In this document: positions 36,892-48,073 of the stretch, in pieces
Numbering within the stretch: position 1 is the first letter of the stretch
Layout: each line of letters starts with the position of its first letter
Assembly (NCBI RefSeq): GCF_900103935.1
Contig: NZ_FNIC01000007.1
Location: 1 to 64,000 of the forward strand
Direction: 5' to 3'
Source of the DNA: Nocardioides szechwanensis
GTDB lineage: Bacteria > Actinomycetota > Actinomycetes > Propionibacteriales > Nocardioidaceae
Length of the DNA stretch: 64,000 nt
Program-made: the position numbers and the translations under genes
The notes under the pieces: generated by a model
The model's database searches: none
What the model saw: the letters and a program-made list of their open reading frames with translations, nothing else
What the model was told of the DNA's origin: nothing

Positions 36892-38783
36892 TCGGTGCCC
36901 GCCATCCGGTCGCGGAGGGTCCGGCGGTGCTGCTCGAGCGCGGCCAGCTCACCGAACATCTTGTTGTAGTCGGCCGGGTGCTCGACGGGGTTGGTGCGCT
37001 GCAGGCGCGATTTCACGTCGGCGATCCGGCGCTGGGCCGTCAGCTCGAGCAGCTTGAAGACGTAGGACCCGACGTACTGGGCGTCGGGCTCCCTCATCAG
37101 CGGCTCGACGCCGAGGGCGCTGATCGCCGAGGACACGTCGGGGTCGGTGGCGGCGTCACGCAGCTTGGTCGACCAGCCCGGGTCGGCCGCGCCCGCGACC
37201 AGTCCCCCGGCGGCGTCGACGAGCTCCCAGACACCGCGGTAGGTCGGGTGGGTGAAGTCGTTGGGCCCGATGTCGGCCGTGGCCCGGCCGATCGCCATCG
37301 GGTGCTGGATCACCAGCTTGAGGGTCTCGCGCTCGATCGAGAACCGGGGGTGACGCGGGTCGGGCAGGGCCGGCCGGGTGGGTGCCTCGACCGGTGCCGG
37401 CCGCTCGCCTCGGCGCTGCTGCGCGCGGTCGTCGGGCCGCGCCGCCGGGCGGTTGGCGGCACGTCGTACCTCGCTCAGGACGGCGTTGGTGTCGACGTCG
37501 GCGCCGATCATCTTCGAGATCTCCTGCGCGAACGCGGTCACCTTGGACTGGTCGCGGATCGAGGCGACCAGGCGGGCGCTCTCGCGCAGCGCGTCGATGC
37601 GGCCGTCGGCGCGGTCGAGGTCGTACTTGCTGACCACGTTGGTGAGGACGAACCGGTAGAGCGGCACCCGACGTGCGACCAGCTCGCGCACAGCCGCGTC
37701 GCCCTTCTTGATGCGTACGTCGCACGGGTCGAGACCGTCCGGCTCGACGGCGACGTAGGTCTGGGAGACGAAGTTCTGGTCGCCCGCGAAGGTCTTGAGC
37801 GCGGCGTTCTGGCCGGCCTGGTCGCCGTCGAACGTGAAGATGACCTCGCCGCGGAACTCCTCGTGGTCGTGGAGGAACCGCCGCAGCACCCGGGTGTGCT
37901 CCTCGCCGAACGCCGTGCCGCAGGACGCGACCGCGGTGCCGACCCCGGCGAGGTGGCAGGCCATCACGTCGGTGTAGCCCTCGACCACGACGGCCTGGGA
38001 GGAGCGGGCGATCTCGCGACGAGCGAGGTCGATGCCGTAGAGGACCTGGCTCTTCTTGTAGAGCGGGGTCTCGGGGGTGTTCAGGTACTTGGCGTCGATC
38101 TTGTCGTCGTCGAAGATCCGGCGCGCGCCGAAGCCGATGGTGTCGCCGCTCGCGTCGCGGATCGGCCACAGCAGCCGCCCACGGAACCGGTCGTAGGCCG
38201 AGCGCCCGATCGCGACCAGCCCGGCGCCCACCATCTCGTCCTGGCTGAAGCTGCGGCCGCGCAGGTGACGCAGCAGCGCCTCGCCGTCACGGGGCGCGAA
38301 GCCCATGCCGAACCGCTCGGCCACCTCCTGGTCGAAGCCCCGCTCGAGCAGGAACTGCCGCCCGGACGCCGAGTCGGGCGTCTGCAGCTGCTCGGCGTAG
38401 AACTCCGCGGCCACCCGGTTGGCCTCGATCAGCCGCTGCCGCGGCGGACCCTTGGGCCGCTCGTCGCGCTCGTCGCCCTCCTCACGCCGCAGCACCACCC
38501 CGACCTTGTCGGCCAACCGCTCGACCGACTCGGCGAAGGAGAGGCCGTCGATCTTCATCAGGAAGGTGATGACGTCGCCGCCTTCCTGGCAGCCGAAACA
38601 GTGAAAGAACCCGCGACTCGGGGTTACGTGAAACGACGGGGACTTCTCGTCGTGGAAGGGGCACAGCCCCTTCATGGAGCCGCCGCCGGCGTTGCGGAGG
38701 GTGACGTACGACGACACGATCTCGTCGATGCGAGCCTTCTCGCGCACCTCTGCGATGTCGTCCTCGCGGATCCGGCCTGCCAC
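36888..38783 (-). CDS. dnaG: DNA primase
   Basis: A 631-residue replicative primase. The N-terminal zinc-binding domain has CPFHDEKSPSF and FHCFGCQEGGD (CHC2 type, about 41-64). The TOPRIM domain follows with VVVEGYTDVMA (catalytic Glu) and FTFDGDQAG (metal-binding Asp). The C-terminal helicase-binding region spans about 480-631. It makes RNA primers at the replication fork. Start is GTG at 38783. Confidence 0.96.
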   Translation of the reverse strand: MAGRIREDDIAEVREKARIDEIVSSYVTLRNAGGGSMKGLCPFHDEKSPSFHVTPSRGFFHCFGCQEGGDVITFLMKIDGLSFAESVERLADKVGVVLRREEGDERDERPKGPPRQRLIEANRVAAEFYAEQLQTPDSASGRQFLLERGFDQEVAERFGMGFAPRDGEALLRHLRGRSFSQDEMVGAGLVAIGRSAYDRFRGRLLWPIRDASGDTIGFGARRIFDDDKIDAKYLNTPETPLYKKSQVLYGIDLARREIARSSQAVVVEGYTDVMACHLAGVGTAVASCGTAFGEEHTRVLRRFLHDHEEFRGEVIFTFDGDQAGQNAALKTFAGDQNFVSQTYVAVEPDGLDPCDVRIKKGDAAVRELVARRVPLYRFVLTNVVSKYDLDRADGRIDALRESARLVASIRDQSKVTAFAQEISKMIGADVDTNAVLSEVRRAANRPAARPDDRAQQRRGERPAPVEAPTRPALPDPRHPRFSIERETLKLVIQHPMAIGRATADIGPNDFTHPTYRGVWELVDAAGGLVAGAADPGWSTKLRDAATDPDVSSAISALGVEPLMREPDAQYVGSYVFKLLELTAQRRIADVKSRLQRTNPVEHPADYNKMFGELAALEQHRRTLRDRMAGTE

Positions 38784-38803
38784 GTGGTGATCCTAGTCGG
38801 GAC

Positions 38804-39718
38804 CTAGTAGTCGCCGGACATGATGTTCCACAGCGGCTCACCCGCTGCGTAGCGGTGGAGCTGGTCGCGCACGAGGCGGTGCGCGCGCGGCCACATCGCG
38901 CTGCTGGCGCCGCCGACGTGGGGCGAGATGAGCAGCCCGGGAGCCGCCCAGAGGGGGCTGTCGGCGGGCAGCGGCTCGGTCTCGGTGACGTCGACGGCGG
39001 CGGTGATCCGGCCGGTGTGGAGCGCGGCCACCAGGTCGTCGGTGCGGACGACCGCGCCCCGGGCCAGGTTGACCAGCAGCGCGCCGTCCTTCATCCGGTC
39101 CAGGAACGCGGCGTCGACGAGCCCGCGGGTCTCGTCGGTCAGCGGCACGATCAGGATCACCACGTCGGCGTGGGGCAGCAGGTCGGGCAGCTCCTCGATC
39201 GCGTGAACGCCGTCGCGCGCGGTGCGGGCGACCCGCGTGACGTCGACCTCGAAGGGCAGCAGCCGCCGCTCGATCGCCTGCCCGATCGCCCCGTGGCCGA
39301 CGAGCAGCACCCGCTTGTCGGCGAGCGCCGGTCGCCACTGCGGCGACCAGGCCCGCTGGTCGTGTGCGCGCACGAACTCCGGGATGCCGCGCAGCGAGGC
39401 CAGCACGAGCGTGAGGGCCAGCTCGGCGGTGGAGGTGTCGTGGATGCCACGGCCGTTGCACAGGGTCACCCCCTCGGGGACCAGGGGCCGCACGTTGTCG
39501 ACGCCGGCCGAGAGGGTCTGCACCACCTCCAGCGAGGTCATCGCGGGCAGCACCGTCCCGACCTCCGGCCCCATCGCGTAGGGCGGCACGTAGAACGCGA
39601 CCTCGGAGACCGAGGCGGGCACCTGCTCGCGCGGGTCGACGACCTCGTAGCGCAGGCCCGCGGGCGGGTCCCCGAGCAGGTCCGGATCGAAGGGGAGCCA
39701 CACCAGGGGCTCGCTCAT
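38804..39718 (-). CDS. D-isomer-specific 2-hydroxyacid dehydrogenase
   Basis: A 304-residue NAD(P)-dependent dehydrogenase. VLLVGHGAIGQAIERRL gives the Rossmann motif. The catalytic residues are Arg in NLARGAVV, Glu in VTETEPLP and His in ISPHVGG. The ATG at 39718 overlaps the dGTPase stop (ATGA); an in-frame start nine codons upstream is less likely. The substrate is unknown. Confidence 0.9.
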   Translation of the reverse strand: MSEPLVWLPFDPDLLGDPPAGLRYEVVDPREQVPASVSEVAFYVPPYAMGPEVGTVLPAMTSLEVVQTLSAGVDNVRPLVPEGVTLCNGRGIHDTSTAELALTLVLASLRGIPEFVRAHDQRAWSPQWRPALADKRVLLVGHGAIGQAIERRLLPFEVDVTRVARTARDGVHAIEELPDLLPHADVVILIVPLTDETRGLVDAAFLDRMKDGALLVNLARGAVVRTDDLVAALHTGRITAAVDVTETEPLPADSPLWAAPGLLISPHVGGASSAMWPRAHRLVRDQLHRYAAGEPLWNIMSGDY

Positions 39719-40953
39719 GCCCGCCGCCTCAGGCGGGTGTGCCACGCCACGGCGCTGGCGTCGGTGAGCGACGCAACCTGGTCGATGACGACCCGCAGCC
39801 GGGCGGCGTCGTCGCCGGCGGCGTCCCAGTCGTCGGCGAACGGGCGCTCCAGCGCGCCGGGCGCGCGGAACGCCAGGATGGCGACCAGCTCGGCCAACAG
39901 CTCGCGTTCGAGCTCCATCGCGGCGAGCCGGTCGGGCGCCTCCATGACGTAGTGGGCGGCGATCCCCTTGAGCACCGCCATCTCGAGCCGGGTCTCCTCC
40001 GGCACCACGAGGTCGCGGGCGTAGCGGACGAACGGGCCCTCGCCGGACTCGAGCGTCGCGTGCTGCACCGCGCCGCAGAAGCGGCCGACCAGGTCACTGG
40101 TGAGGTTCTTGAGGGCGGCCAGGCTGCGCCTGGAGGCGTCGTACGGCGTGGTCGGCCAGCTGCCCTGCGTGCGCAGCCCGGCCAGCACGTGGTCGAGCTC
40201 GTCGTCGGTGGCGTCGGGGAGGTACCAGGCGCGCACGGTCGCCCACACGGCCGGCTGGTCGAGCGCGGTCAGGTCGATCCGCCCGGCGACGGTGCCGTCC
40301 TCGACGTCGTGGACGGAGTAGGCGACGTCGTCGGCGAGGTCCATGACCTGCGCCTCGAGGCAACGACGGGCCGGGGGCGCGTCCTTGCGCAGCCAGGTGA
40401 ACACCGGCTCGTCGTCGGCGTAGACGCCGAACTTGGCCGGGTCGGGTCCGGAGCCGCGCGGCCAAGGGTACTTGGTGCAGGCGTCGAGGGTGGCGCGGGT
40501 CAGGTTGAGGCCCACCGAGCGGCCGTCGGCGTCGAAGGTCTTGGACTCCAGCCGGGTGAGCAGGCGCAGCGTCTGGGCGTTGCCCTCGAAGCCCCCGCAC
40601 TCCTCGCTCAGGTCGGCGAGCACCCGCTCGCCGTTGTGGCCGAACGGCGGGTGGCCGAGGTCGTGGGCGAGCGCCGCGGTCTCGGCCAGGTCGGGCGCGC
40701 TGCCGAGGGCACGCGACAGGTCGCGGGCCACCTGGGCCACCTCGAGGCTGTGGGTCAGCCGGTTGCGGGTGAAGTCGTCGGTCTGCGGCCCCACCACCTG
40801 GGTCTTGGCCGCGAGCCGTCGGGACGCGGCCGCGTGGACCACGCGGGCGCGGTCGCGCTCGAACGGTGTGCGCACGGGGGCGTCCACTCGCTTCGGCGGC
40901 TCGTCGACGACGCGCTCGCGCGCGCTGTCGTCGTACAGGTCCAGAGGGTCCAT
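39715..40953 (-). CDS. dgt: Deoxyguanosinetriphosphate triphosphohydrolase-like protein
   Basis: A 412-residue HD-domain enzyme that splits dNTPs to nucleosides and triphosphate. The metal site shows TRNRLTHSLEVAQVAR and LAHDLGHPPFGHNGE, and DLADDVAYSVHDVEDG completes it. Length and order fit the dGTPase-like family common in actinobacteria, next to dnaG. It helps control the dNTP pool. Confidence 0.93.
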   Translation of the reverse strand: MDPLDLYDDSARERVVDEPPKRVDAPVRTPFERDRARVVHAAASRRLAAKTQVVGPQTDDFTRNRLTHSLEVAQVARDLSRALGSAPDLAETAALAHDLGHPPFGHNGERVLADLSEECGGFEGNAQTLRLLTRLESKTFDADGRSVGLNLTRATLDACTKYPWPRGSGPDPAKFGVYADDEPVFTWLRKDAPPARRCLEAQVMDLADDVAYSVHDVEDGTVAGRIDLTALDQPAVWATVRAWYLPDATDDELDHVLAGLRTQGSWPTTPYDASRRSLAALKNLTSDLVGRFCGAVQHATLESGEGPFVRYARDLVVPEETRLEMAVLKGIAAHYVMEAPDRLAAMELERELLAELVAILAFRAPGALERPFADDWDAAGDDAARLRVVIDQVASLTDASAVAWHTRLRRRA

Positions 40954-40991
40954 CGGCGCGAGACTAGTCCGCTGCCCCGACTGTCCGGTGC

Positions 40992-42221
40992 TCAGGCGCT
41001 GGTGCCCGGCTCGAGCCGGGCGCCCGCGGAGAGCGAGACCCCGGCTCCGACGGTCGATCCACGACCGACCAGCGTGACCACGTCGGAGTCGTCCGTGCCG
41101 GCGACGCCGGCCTCCCCGACGCGGGCGTCGGTCCTGATCTCGCAGAAGGTGTCGACGATGCTCCAGTGGACCTGTGCCCCCGCGCGGACGACGCTGTCGC
41201 GGAACACCACGCTGTCGTGGACCTCGGCGCCGGCCTCGACCACCACGCCCGGGCCGAGGACGCTGCGTCGTACGACGCCCGCGACCGTGGCGCCGGGGCT
41301 GACCAGGCTGTCGGCCACGTCGGCGCCGTCGAGGAAGCGGGCCGGGGCGCGTTGCGGCTGGCGGGTGAGGATCGGCCAGTCCGCGTGGCCCAGGACGTCG
41401 TGGTCGTCGGTGAGGAAGTCCTGGTGGGCGCGCAGGTAGAGGTGCGGCTGGCCGAGGTCGCGCCAGTAACCGTCGAGCGCGTGCGCGTGGGTGCGGCCGC
41501 GCTCGACGAGCCGAGGCAGCAGGTGGTCGCCGAAGTCCTCGAGGCCGGAGTCGCCGGAGTCGCTGTCGCCGCCCAGCTCGCGGTGCAGGTCCTCCAACAC
41601 CTCGACCAGCACCTTGGCGTCGTAGGCGAAGACCTCGGTGGCGATGGTGCCGGTCGTCGGCTTCTCGGGCTTGTAGTCGAAGCCGGTGACCAGGCCGTCG
41701 GCGTCGGTCTCGACGGTGGCGTGGTCACTCGCGTCCTCGATCGGGACCTCGGTGGTGACCACCGTGCACTCCGCCCCGGTGCGCCGATGGGTCTCGATGA
41801 CGTCGGCGTAGTCAAGGCGGTAGACGTGGTCGGCGCTCATCACGAGCAGTACGTCGGGCGCGAACGACGCGATCTCGTCGCGGATCCGGAACAGCTCGTC
41901 GGCGTTGCCCTTGGCGAACCCCTCCTCGTCGAGGCTCCCGGTGCCCTCCTCGGGCATCAGCAGCCGCAGCCCTCCGCGCGAGCGGTCGAGGTCCCACGGG
42001 CGGCCGTTGGCGACCTGCTCCTCGAGCGTCCCGCCCTGGAACTGCACCGACAGCCAGACCTCGCTGACGCCGCTGTGGGTCAGGTTGGACAGTGGCAGGT
42101 CGACCAGCTGGAAGACCCCGAGGAACGGCAGCGCGGGCTTGGCCCGCTCGCGGGTGAGGACGTCCATCCGGCCGCCGGCGCCGCCGGCCTGGATGATGGC
42201 GAGCACGCGGTCACGGGGCAT
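40992..42221 (-). CDS. Glucose-1-phosphate adenylyltransferase-like nucleotidyltransferase
   Basis: A 409-residue GlgC-type enzyme. The N-terminal nucleotidyltransferase motif IIQAGGAGGRMDVLTRERAKP is followed by VMSADHVYRLDY and, past residue 290, a left-handed beta-helix of hexapeptides (VSPGATVAGVVRRSVLGPG). It would make ADP- or UDP-glucose for glycogen or related glucans. GQAGGAGG differs from the common GGGxGTRL loop only by local substitutions, so substrate preference could differ. Confidence 0.87.
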   Translation of the reverse strand: MPRDRVLAIIQAGGAGGRMDVLTRERAKPALPFLGVFQLVDLPLSNLTHSGVSEVWLSVQFQGGTLEEQVANGRPWDLDRSRGGLRLLMPEEGTGSLDEEGFAKGNADELFRIRDEIASFAPDVLLVMSADHVYRLDYADVIETHRRTGAECTVVTTEVPIEDASDHATVETDADGLVTGFDYKPEKPTTGTIATEVFAYDAKVLVEVLEDLHRELGGDSDSGDSGLEDFGDHLLPRLVERGRTHAHALDGYWRDLGQPHLYLRAHQDFLTDDHDVLGHADWPILTRQPQRAPARFLDGADVADSLVSPGATVAGVVRRSVLGPGVVVEAGAEVHDSVVFRDSVVRAGAQVHWSIVDTFCEIRTDARVGEAGVAGTDDSDVVTLVGRGSTVGAGVSLSAGARLEPGTSA

Positions 42222-42294
42222 GCGGCGCAGTCTGGCACGCAGGTAAAGGCGCCCTGCATGAATCCGGTGCCGGGCAGGCGCGCGGTCGTCTACC

Positions 42295-43167
42295 TCAGTA
42301 CGTCGTGACGTGCACGTGGTCGTAGTGGTTGGCCGTGGTCGAACCCCGGTCCGACATCGGCCGCCAGCCCTCGCCGGAGCGCTCCACCGACCAGATGTTC
42401 TGCGAGTAGATCAGGTAGCTCACGCCGAGCGCGGCGTAGTTGGCGCGGACGAACTCCGCGACCTCCCAGCCGCGGTCGCCCGACACCATGATGTCGACCG
42501 CGATGCCCTGCGAGTGCTCGCCGTCGCTGCGGAAGGTGCCGTAGACGGTGATCTCGGGGAAGTTGGCGCAGACGGCCTGGTGCACGGCGACGATGTTGGG
42601 GCTGACGCCACTCGCCACGGAGGATCCGTTGGTGCAGGCGCCACCGAGGGTCGGGCCCTCCTCGGGCTTCTCGGCCGAGAGGTAGCCGGCGGTCACCCAG
42701 CGCGACTTGCCGTCGAGGACGATCTCCTCGCGGCCGTAGAGGCTGCGGCCGGTGACGAGAACCTTCTCGCCGGTCTCGACCTCGCCGACCTGGCGGGCCT
42801 TCTTGCCCGGCTCGGCCCAGAGGTTGAGGGTGGTGGCGGTCCACAGGCGCGTCTTGGCGTTCTTGATCGCCTGGCGCGTCGACTCGCTCGACATCATCAT
42901 CTCGCTCTTGGAGAGCAGGCTGGCCAGCTCACCGCGCGAGCCGGACCGGCTGACGCTCTCGCTGCGCTTGCCGGCGGCAGCGGCCGCGCTGGTCGCAACC
43001 GACGTGGGAGCCGCGGTCGGCTTCTCGGTGCTGCTGGCGGGATCGCCGGTCATGACGCCGAGGGTGACCACTGAGGCGGTCGCCAGGAAGGCGAGCGGGC
43101 CGGCGACGACGACGGCGCGGGGCGTGCGGCGGGCATTGGCGTCCCGCTTGTGGCGATGATCTGCCAC
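42295..43167 (-). CDS. Secreted protein with SH3-like and D,D-peptidase-like (VanY/ARB_07466-type) domains
   Basis: A 290-residue protein. A signal/anchor segment (about 17-38) is followed by a low-complexity Ser/Ala/Thr linker (to about 75). An SH3-like module covers about 105-160 (LNLWAEPGKKARQVGEVETG). The final 110 residues carry FRSDGEHSQGIAVDIMVSG and ANHYDHVHVTTY, with the His/Asp/His pattern of zinc D,D-peptidase-like folds. It may act on peptidoglycan. The GTG at 43167 is best; a 5' UTR hairpin lies upstream. Confidence 0.82.
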   Translation of the reverse strand: MADHRHKRDANARRTPRAVVVAGPLAFLATASVVTLGVMTGDPASSTEKPTAAPTSVATSAAAAAGKRSESVSRSGSRGELASLLSKSEMMMSSESTRQAIKNAKTRLWTATTLNLWAEPGKKARQVGEVETGEKVLVTGRSLYGREEIVLDGKSRWVTAGYLSAEKPEEGPTLGGACTNGSSVASGVSPNIVAVHQAVCANFPEITVYGTFRSDGEHSQGIAVDIMVSGDRGWEVAEFVRANYAALGVSYLIYSQNIWSVERSGEGWRPMSDRGSTTANHYDHVHVTTY

Positions 43168-43200
43168 AGCGCTGATCCTTTGCTGTTGATGACAGGGACG

Positions 43201-43237
43201 GTGCCCACAGCTCGGAACTTCACCGAGAGGCGGGCAC
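43201..43237 (-). promoter_or_regulatory. Two-tier hairpin in the leader of the peptidase-like gene
   Basis: GTGCCC/GGGCAC (43201-43206 with 43232-43237) encloses CTCGG/CCGAG (43211-43215 with 43223-43227) around a 7-nt loop. It begins 34 nt upstream of the GTG. It does not match the c-di-AMP riboswitch pattern I know for related genes. A leader control role is possible. Confidence 0.4.
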
Positions 43238-43307
43238 GAGATTCGACTAAAGCACAGTCGCGGTGACGCCGCCGAATTACGCACCAGGAATCCTGGGGTG
43301 TTCCCGG

Positions 43308-44459
43308 TCACCCTCCGTCGGTCTCGGAGGCGTCCTCGCGCAGGTGTACGTCGGTCCCGTCGGCGTCGTCGAGCCACCCGTCCGGCAGCGCCACGCGCCG
43401 CGGCGAGCCCTGTCGGCCGCGCGGGGAGCCCAGCGCCTGGAGCGGGAAGGCCTCGTCGGGATCGAGCTCGGCGAGCAGCCGGTCGAGGGTCGCGAGCGTG
43501 TCGATCATCGCCAGGGAGCGACGCAGCTCGCCCCCGGCCGCGAAGCCCTTGAGGTACCACGAGACGTGCTTGCGGAACTCCTTGCAGCCGCGCTCCTCCC
43601 CCATGTGCTCGCACAGCAGCTCGGCGTGCCGGCGCATCATCGCGGCCACCTCGCCGAGCGTCGGCAGGGTCGCGGTGGGCTCGCCGGCGAACGCGGACGC
43701 GAGGTCGCGGAAGAGCCACGGCCGCCCCAGGCACCCGCGGCCCACGACCACTCCCGCGGCCCCGGTCTCCTCGACCATCCGCAGCGCGTCGGCGGCCTCC
43801 CAGATGTCGCCGTTGCCCAGCACCGGGATGTCGACGTGGTCGACGAGGGCGGCGATCGCGCCCCAGTCGGCCTGGCCGGAGTAGGACTGGGCGACGGTCC
43901 GGCCGTGCAGGGCGATCGCCGCGCAGCCCGACTCCTGCGCGATGCGGCCGGCGTCGAGGTAGGTCAGGTGGTCGTCGTCGATGCCCTTGCGGGTCTTCAT
44001 CGTCACCGGGACGCCGTACGGCGTGGCTGCGGCGACGGCGTGCTCGAGGATCTGGCCGAGCAGCCCCCGCTTCCACGGGAGCGCGCCTCCCCCGCCCTTG
44101 CGGGTGACCTTCGGGACCGGGCAGCCGAAGTTGAGGTCGATGTGGGCCACGCCGTACTCACCGCAGAGGATCTCGGCCGCCTTGCCGACGTAGACCGGGT
44201 CGGTGCCGTAGAGCTGCACCGAGCGCACCGTCTCGAGCTCGTCGAAGACCAGCATCTTGAGCGTGGTGTCGTCGCGCTCGACCAGACCGCGCGACGTGAT
44301 CATCTCGCAGACGAAGAGACCGGACGCGCCCTGGGTCCGCATCTGGTCCAGGCAGAGTCGGCGGTAGGCCGCGTTGGTGATGCCCGCCATCGGCGCGAGC
44401 ACCACGGGGGTGTCGACGCGCAGGGACCCGAGGGTCAACGACGTGGGTGCGGCAGGCAT
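43308..44459 (-). CDS. dus: tRNA-dihydrouridine synthase
   Basis: A 383-residue FMN enzyme that reduces uridines in tRNA. APMAGITNAAYRRLC opens the barrel, IDLNFGCPVPKVTRKGGGGAL holds the catalytic Cys, and TMKTRKG, ALHGRTVAQSY and NGDIW bind FMN and RNA. The DusB type is the closest. The ATG at 44459 is preferred to an upstream frame start. Confidence 0.93.
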   Translation of the reverse strand: MPAAPTSLTLGSLRVDTPVVLAPMAGITNAAYRRLCLDQMRTQGASGLFVCEMITSRGLVERDDTTLKMLVFDELETVRSVQLYGTDPVYVGKAAEILCGEYGVAHIDLNFGCPVPKVTRKGGGGALPWKRGLLGQILEHAVAAATPYGVPVTMKTRKGIDDDHLTYLDAGRIAQESGCAAIALHGRTVAQSYSGQADWGAIAALVDHVDIPVLGNGDIWEAADALRMVEETGAAGVVVGRGCLGRPWLFRDLASAFAGEPTATLPTLGEVAAMMRRHAELLCEHMGEERGCKEFRKHVSWYLKGFAAGGELRRSLAMIDTLATLDRLLAELDPDEAFPLQALGSPRGRQGSPRRVALPDGWLDDADGTDVHLREDASETDGG

Positions 44460-44510
44460 CCGCCCATTGTCGGACCTGGCGCCGCGACCGCCCAAACCGA
44501 CGGAACCCTC

Positions 44511-45515
44511 CTACGCGCCGAAGTACTCCTGCGAGAAGGAGACCGTGATCCGCCGCCCGCGCGGGACCCACGGCGTCGCCCGCTTGCACGGGCCGCTCAC
44601 CCCGCACCGCACCACTGCGCGCCCCCGGGAGGTCGCGACCACGAACATCAGCTTGGCGTCGCTCTCCCAGAAGAGCGGTGCGCCGTACGGGTGCTGGGTC
44701 CGGATCGACCGGACCAGGACCCCGTTGACCATGTCGCGCACCTGGATCCGCTTGCCGTCGAAGCTGTAGCCCACGACGTAGGACCCGGCGGTCGAGACCT
44801 GGCGCGGCAGGAAGTCGGCGCTCCACTCGGCCGCGTCGGGCAGGCCCAGCGTGGTCGGGCCGTAGCCATCTCCGGTGGCCGGCACAAACAGGATGTTCTT
44901 GCGGATGTCGGCCGCCGGGCTGGCGTCGGGAGAGATGGCCGACTTGGGCGAGCCGACCACCCAGTCCCAGGTCTTGTTGGCGGAGACGACGGCGCGGTCG
45001 CCGGTGAACGCGAGCACGCTGCCATAGCCGTTGAAGCGCATCGACTTCTTGTTGCGGCCGTCGAGGTCGAAGACGACGGCGTAGGAGATCGCGCTGCGGT
45101 CGACGTAGAGCTGGATGACCCGGCGCCCGTTGACCCCCAGCCGCCAGGAGTACGCCGAGTGGTCGCCCACCGACCAGAACTTGGTGGCGGTGCCACCCCT
45201 CACGCGGAACAGCTTGGCGGTCAGGCCCGTGGTGTCGACGACCACCCAGCCGCGCGGGCTCGGCCCGAGCAACGAGAGCTCGCGAGCGTGCGACGCGGGG
45301 AACGGCAGGGTCTGGACCGCCCCGGACGGCAGGTGCAGGCTGCGACCCTCGAGGTAGGCGACCGCCGGACGCGGGCCCTTCGCCAACGAGGTGGCGACGA
45401 CCGTCTCGCGCGACACCTCGGGCGCGGGCACGGCCGAGCCGGGAGGGACAGCGGTGAGCCCACCGGTCAGGAGCAGGGCACCGAGCCCCACTGCCAGTCG
45501 TCGGGTGCGCGTCAT
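44511..45515 (-). CDS. Secreted beta-propeller-like protein, unknown function
   Basis: A 334-residue exported protein. A signal peptide (cleavage near residue 28) is followed by repeated beta strands with SYAVVFDLDGRNKKSMRF-like segments that suggest a propeller. Two cysteines near the end may form a disulfide. No enzyme motif seen. It lies between dus and a lipoprotein gene in one run of minus-strand genes. Confidence 0.78.
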   Translation of the reverse strand: MTRTRRLAVGLGALLLTGGLTAVPPGSAVPAPEVSRETVVATSLAKGPRPAVAYLEGRSLHLPSGAVQTLPFPASHARELSLLGPSPRGWVVVDTTGLTAKLFRVRGGTATKFWSVGDHSAYSWRLGVNGRRVIQLYVDRSAISYAVVFDLDGRNKKSMRFNGYGSVLAFTGDRAVVSANKTWDWVVGSPKSAISPDASPAADIRKNILFVPATGDGYGPTTLGLPDAAEWSADFLPRQVSTAGSYVVGYSFDGKRIQVRDMVNGVLVRSIRTQHPYGAPLFWESDAKLMFVVATSRGRAVVRCGVSGPCKRATPWVPRGRRITVSFSQEYFGA

Positions 45516-45524
45516 TGCGTCCTC

Positions 45525-46241
45525 CTAGTTGCCTTGGTCGCCCTTGCCCTTGTCGCCCTTGCCCTTGTTGCCCGTGGGCTTGTCCGGGAGCGGCTTGGTG
45601 ATCGTGCCGGTCCAGGTGATCGGGATGAACTCCTGCGACGGCCGGAAGCTGACCGCCTCGAGCTCGGAGCCCTCGGGGGCCAGGAAGACCAGGCACACGG
45701 TGCGCGAGTCCCCGGAACCGAACGGCTGCGGGAACGGCTTGCTGGGGCAGGGCTTGAAGGTGCCCTTGAACTGCGACGGCTCGACCAGCCGGTCGGCACT
45801 GTCGACGATGCGCAGCGGCACGGGGCGTCCGCCGAGGTCGGCCTCGCCCTCGTTGGTCAGCGTCGCGCGCACGAAGTAGGGGGTCGTCCCGGTGAACTCC
45901 GGCCCGAGCTTCCACCCCGCGAAGGACTCCTTGAACGAGGTCTTCTCGATCCGCTCGACCGTGATGCCGAGCACCCCGACGACGTCCTGGCGGGGCCGGT
46001 AGGCGACCACCGCGCTGTCACCGAGCGCGAGCTCGGAGCCCTGGGCGGTCAGCTCCACGCCGTCCGGCACCGGCAGGTAGGGCGTCTCGCTCGCCGTGGC
46101 CGAGCCCGGCGTCGAGGTCGCCGTGGGTTCGGGATCAGCCTTCGGCTCGTCGTCGGGCTCGTCGGAGCACCCCGTCAGCGCCGCGGAGGACAGCGCCAGG
46201 ACGGACAAGAGGGCGCCTGCACGGCGTCGTACCCGGTTCAC
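45525..46241 (-). CDS. Lipoprotein with DUF4352-like domain and KGKGD tail
   Basis: A 238-residue lipoprotein. The signal ends in AALTGC (Cys about 24), then a Pro/Thr/Glu-rich linker (to about 55) and a beta-sandwich domain (about 60-210; YFVRATLTNEGEADLGG) of the DUF4352/telomeric-repeat-like Ig type. The tail is a basic repeat ending GNKGKGDKGKGDQGN. I chose the GTG at 46241; an ATG 11 codons upstream is possible. Function unknown. Confidence 0.78.
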   Translation of the reverse strand: MNRVRRRAGALLSVLALSSAALTGCSDEPDDEPKADPEPTATSTPGSATASETPYLPVPDGVELTAQGSELALGDSAVVAYRPRQDVVGVLGITVERIEKTSFKESFAGWKLGPEFTGTTPYFVRATLTNEGEADLGGRPVPLRIVDSADRLVEPSQFKGTFKPCPSKPFPQPFGSGDSRTVCLVFLAPEGSELEAVSFRPSQEFIPITWTGTITKPLPDKPTGNKGKGDKGKGDQGN

Positions 46242-46267
46242 CGCGCCATTGTGCACCTGCGACCCGA

Positions 46268-47665
<1,398 letters not shown>

Positions 47666-47714
47666 GGGGAGAACTCCTCTGTGCGTCCCGACTGGCTGCC
47701 GGTCCTGGAAGGCG

Positions 47715-48035
47715 TCAGCCTAGCGACCGGGCCGACCCGACATTGAGCACGGCCCCCGGCTCCACCGGCTCGTAGGCGCTGGGCTCGTCGATCGCCCGGC
47801 TGAGCAGGCGCACCGCGCCCATCTTGACGTCGTACGTCGACAGCGCGCGGCGGTAGGCCCCGACGTTCTCCCAGGTGGTGGTGAGCACCCACAGCGTGGG
47901 GTCGTCGAGGTTGCGCCCGATGCCCCCGCCGACATACCCGCGCTGCGCCGCTAGCACCGCGAACGCCGCCTCGATGTCGCCCCGGAACGCGTCGCCGTCG
48001 TCCTCCGGCACCCGGAACCTGTTCACCACCAGCAT
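47715..48035 (-). CDS. Antibiotic-biosynthesis-monooxygenase-like protein
   Basis: A 106-residue ferredoxin-like (dimeric alpha-beta barrel) protein. [20 protein letters not shown] and [17 protein letters not shown] follow the pattern of ABM domains, some of which degrade heme or quinones. Catalytic residues cannot be assigned. It may start at the GTG three codons upstream. It is divergent from the zinc operon, 75 nt away. Confidence 0.78.
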   Translation of the reverse strand: MLVVNRFRVPEDDGDAFRGDIEAAFAVLAAQRGYVGGGIGRNLDDPTLWVLTTTWENVGAYRRALSTYDVKMGAVRLLSRAIDEPSAYEPVEPGAVLNVGSARSLG

Positions 48036-48073
48036 GCGAGTCACCCTAGACGCCAGGCAGGACATCCACAGAG

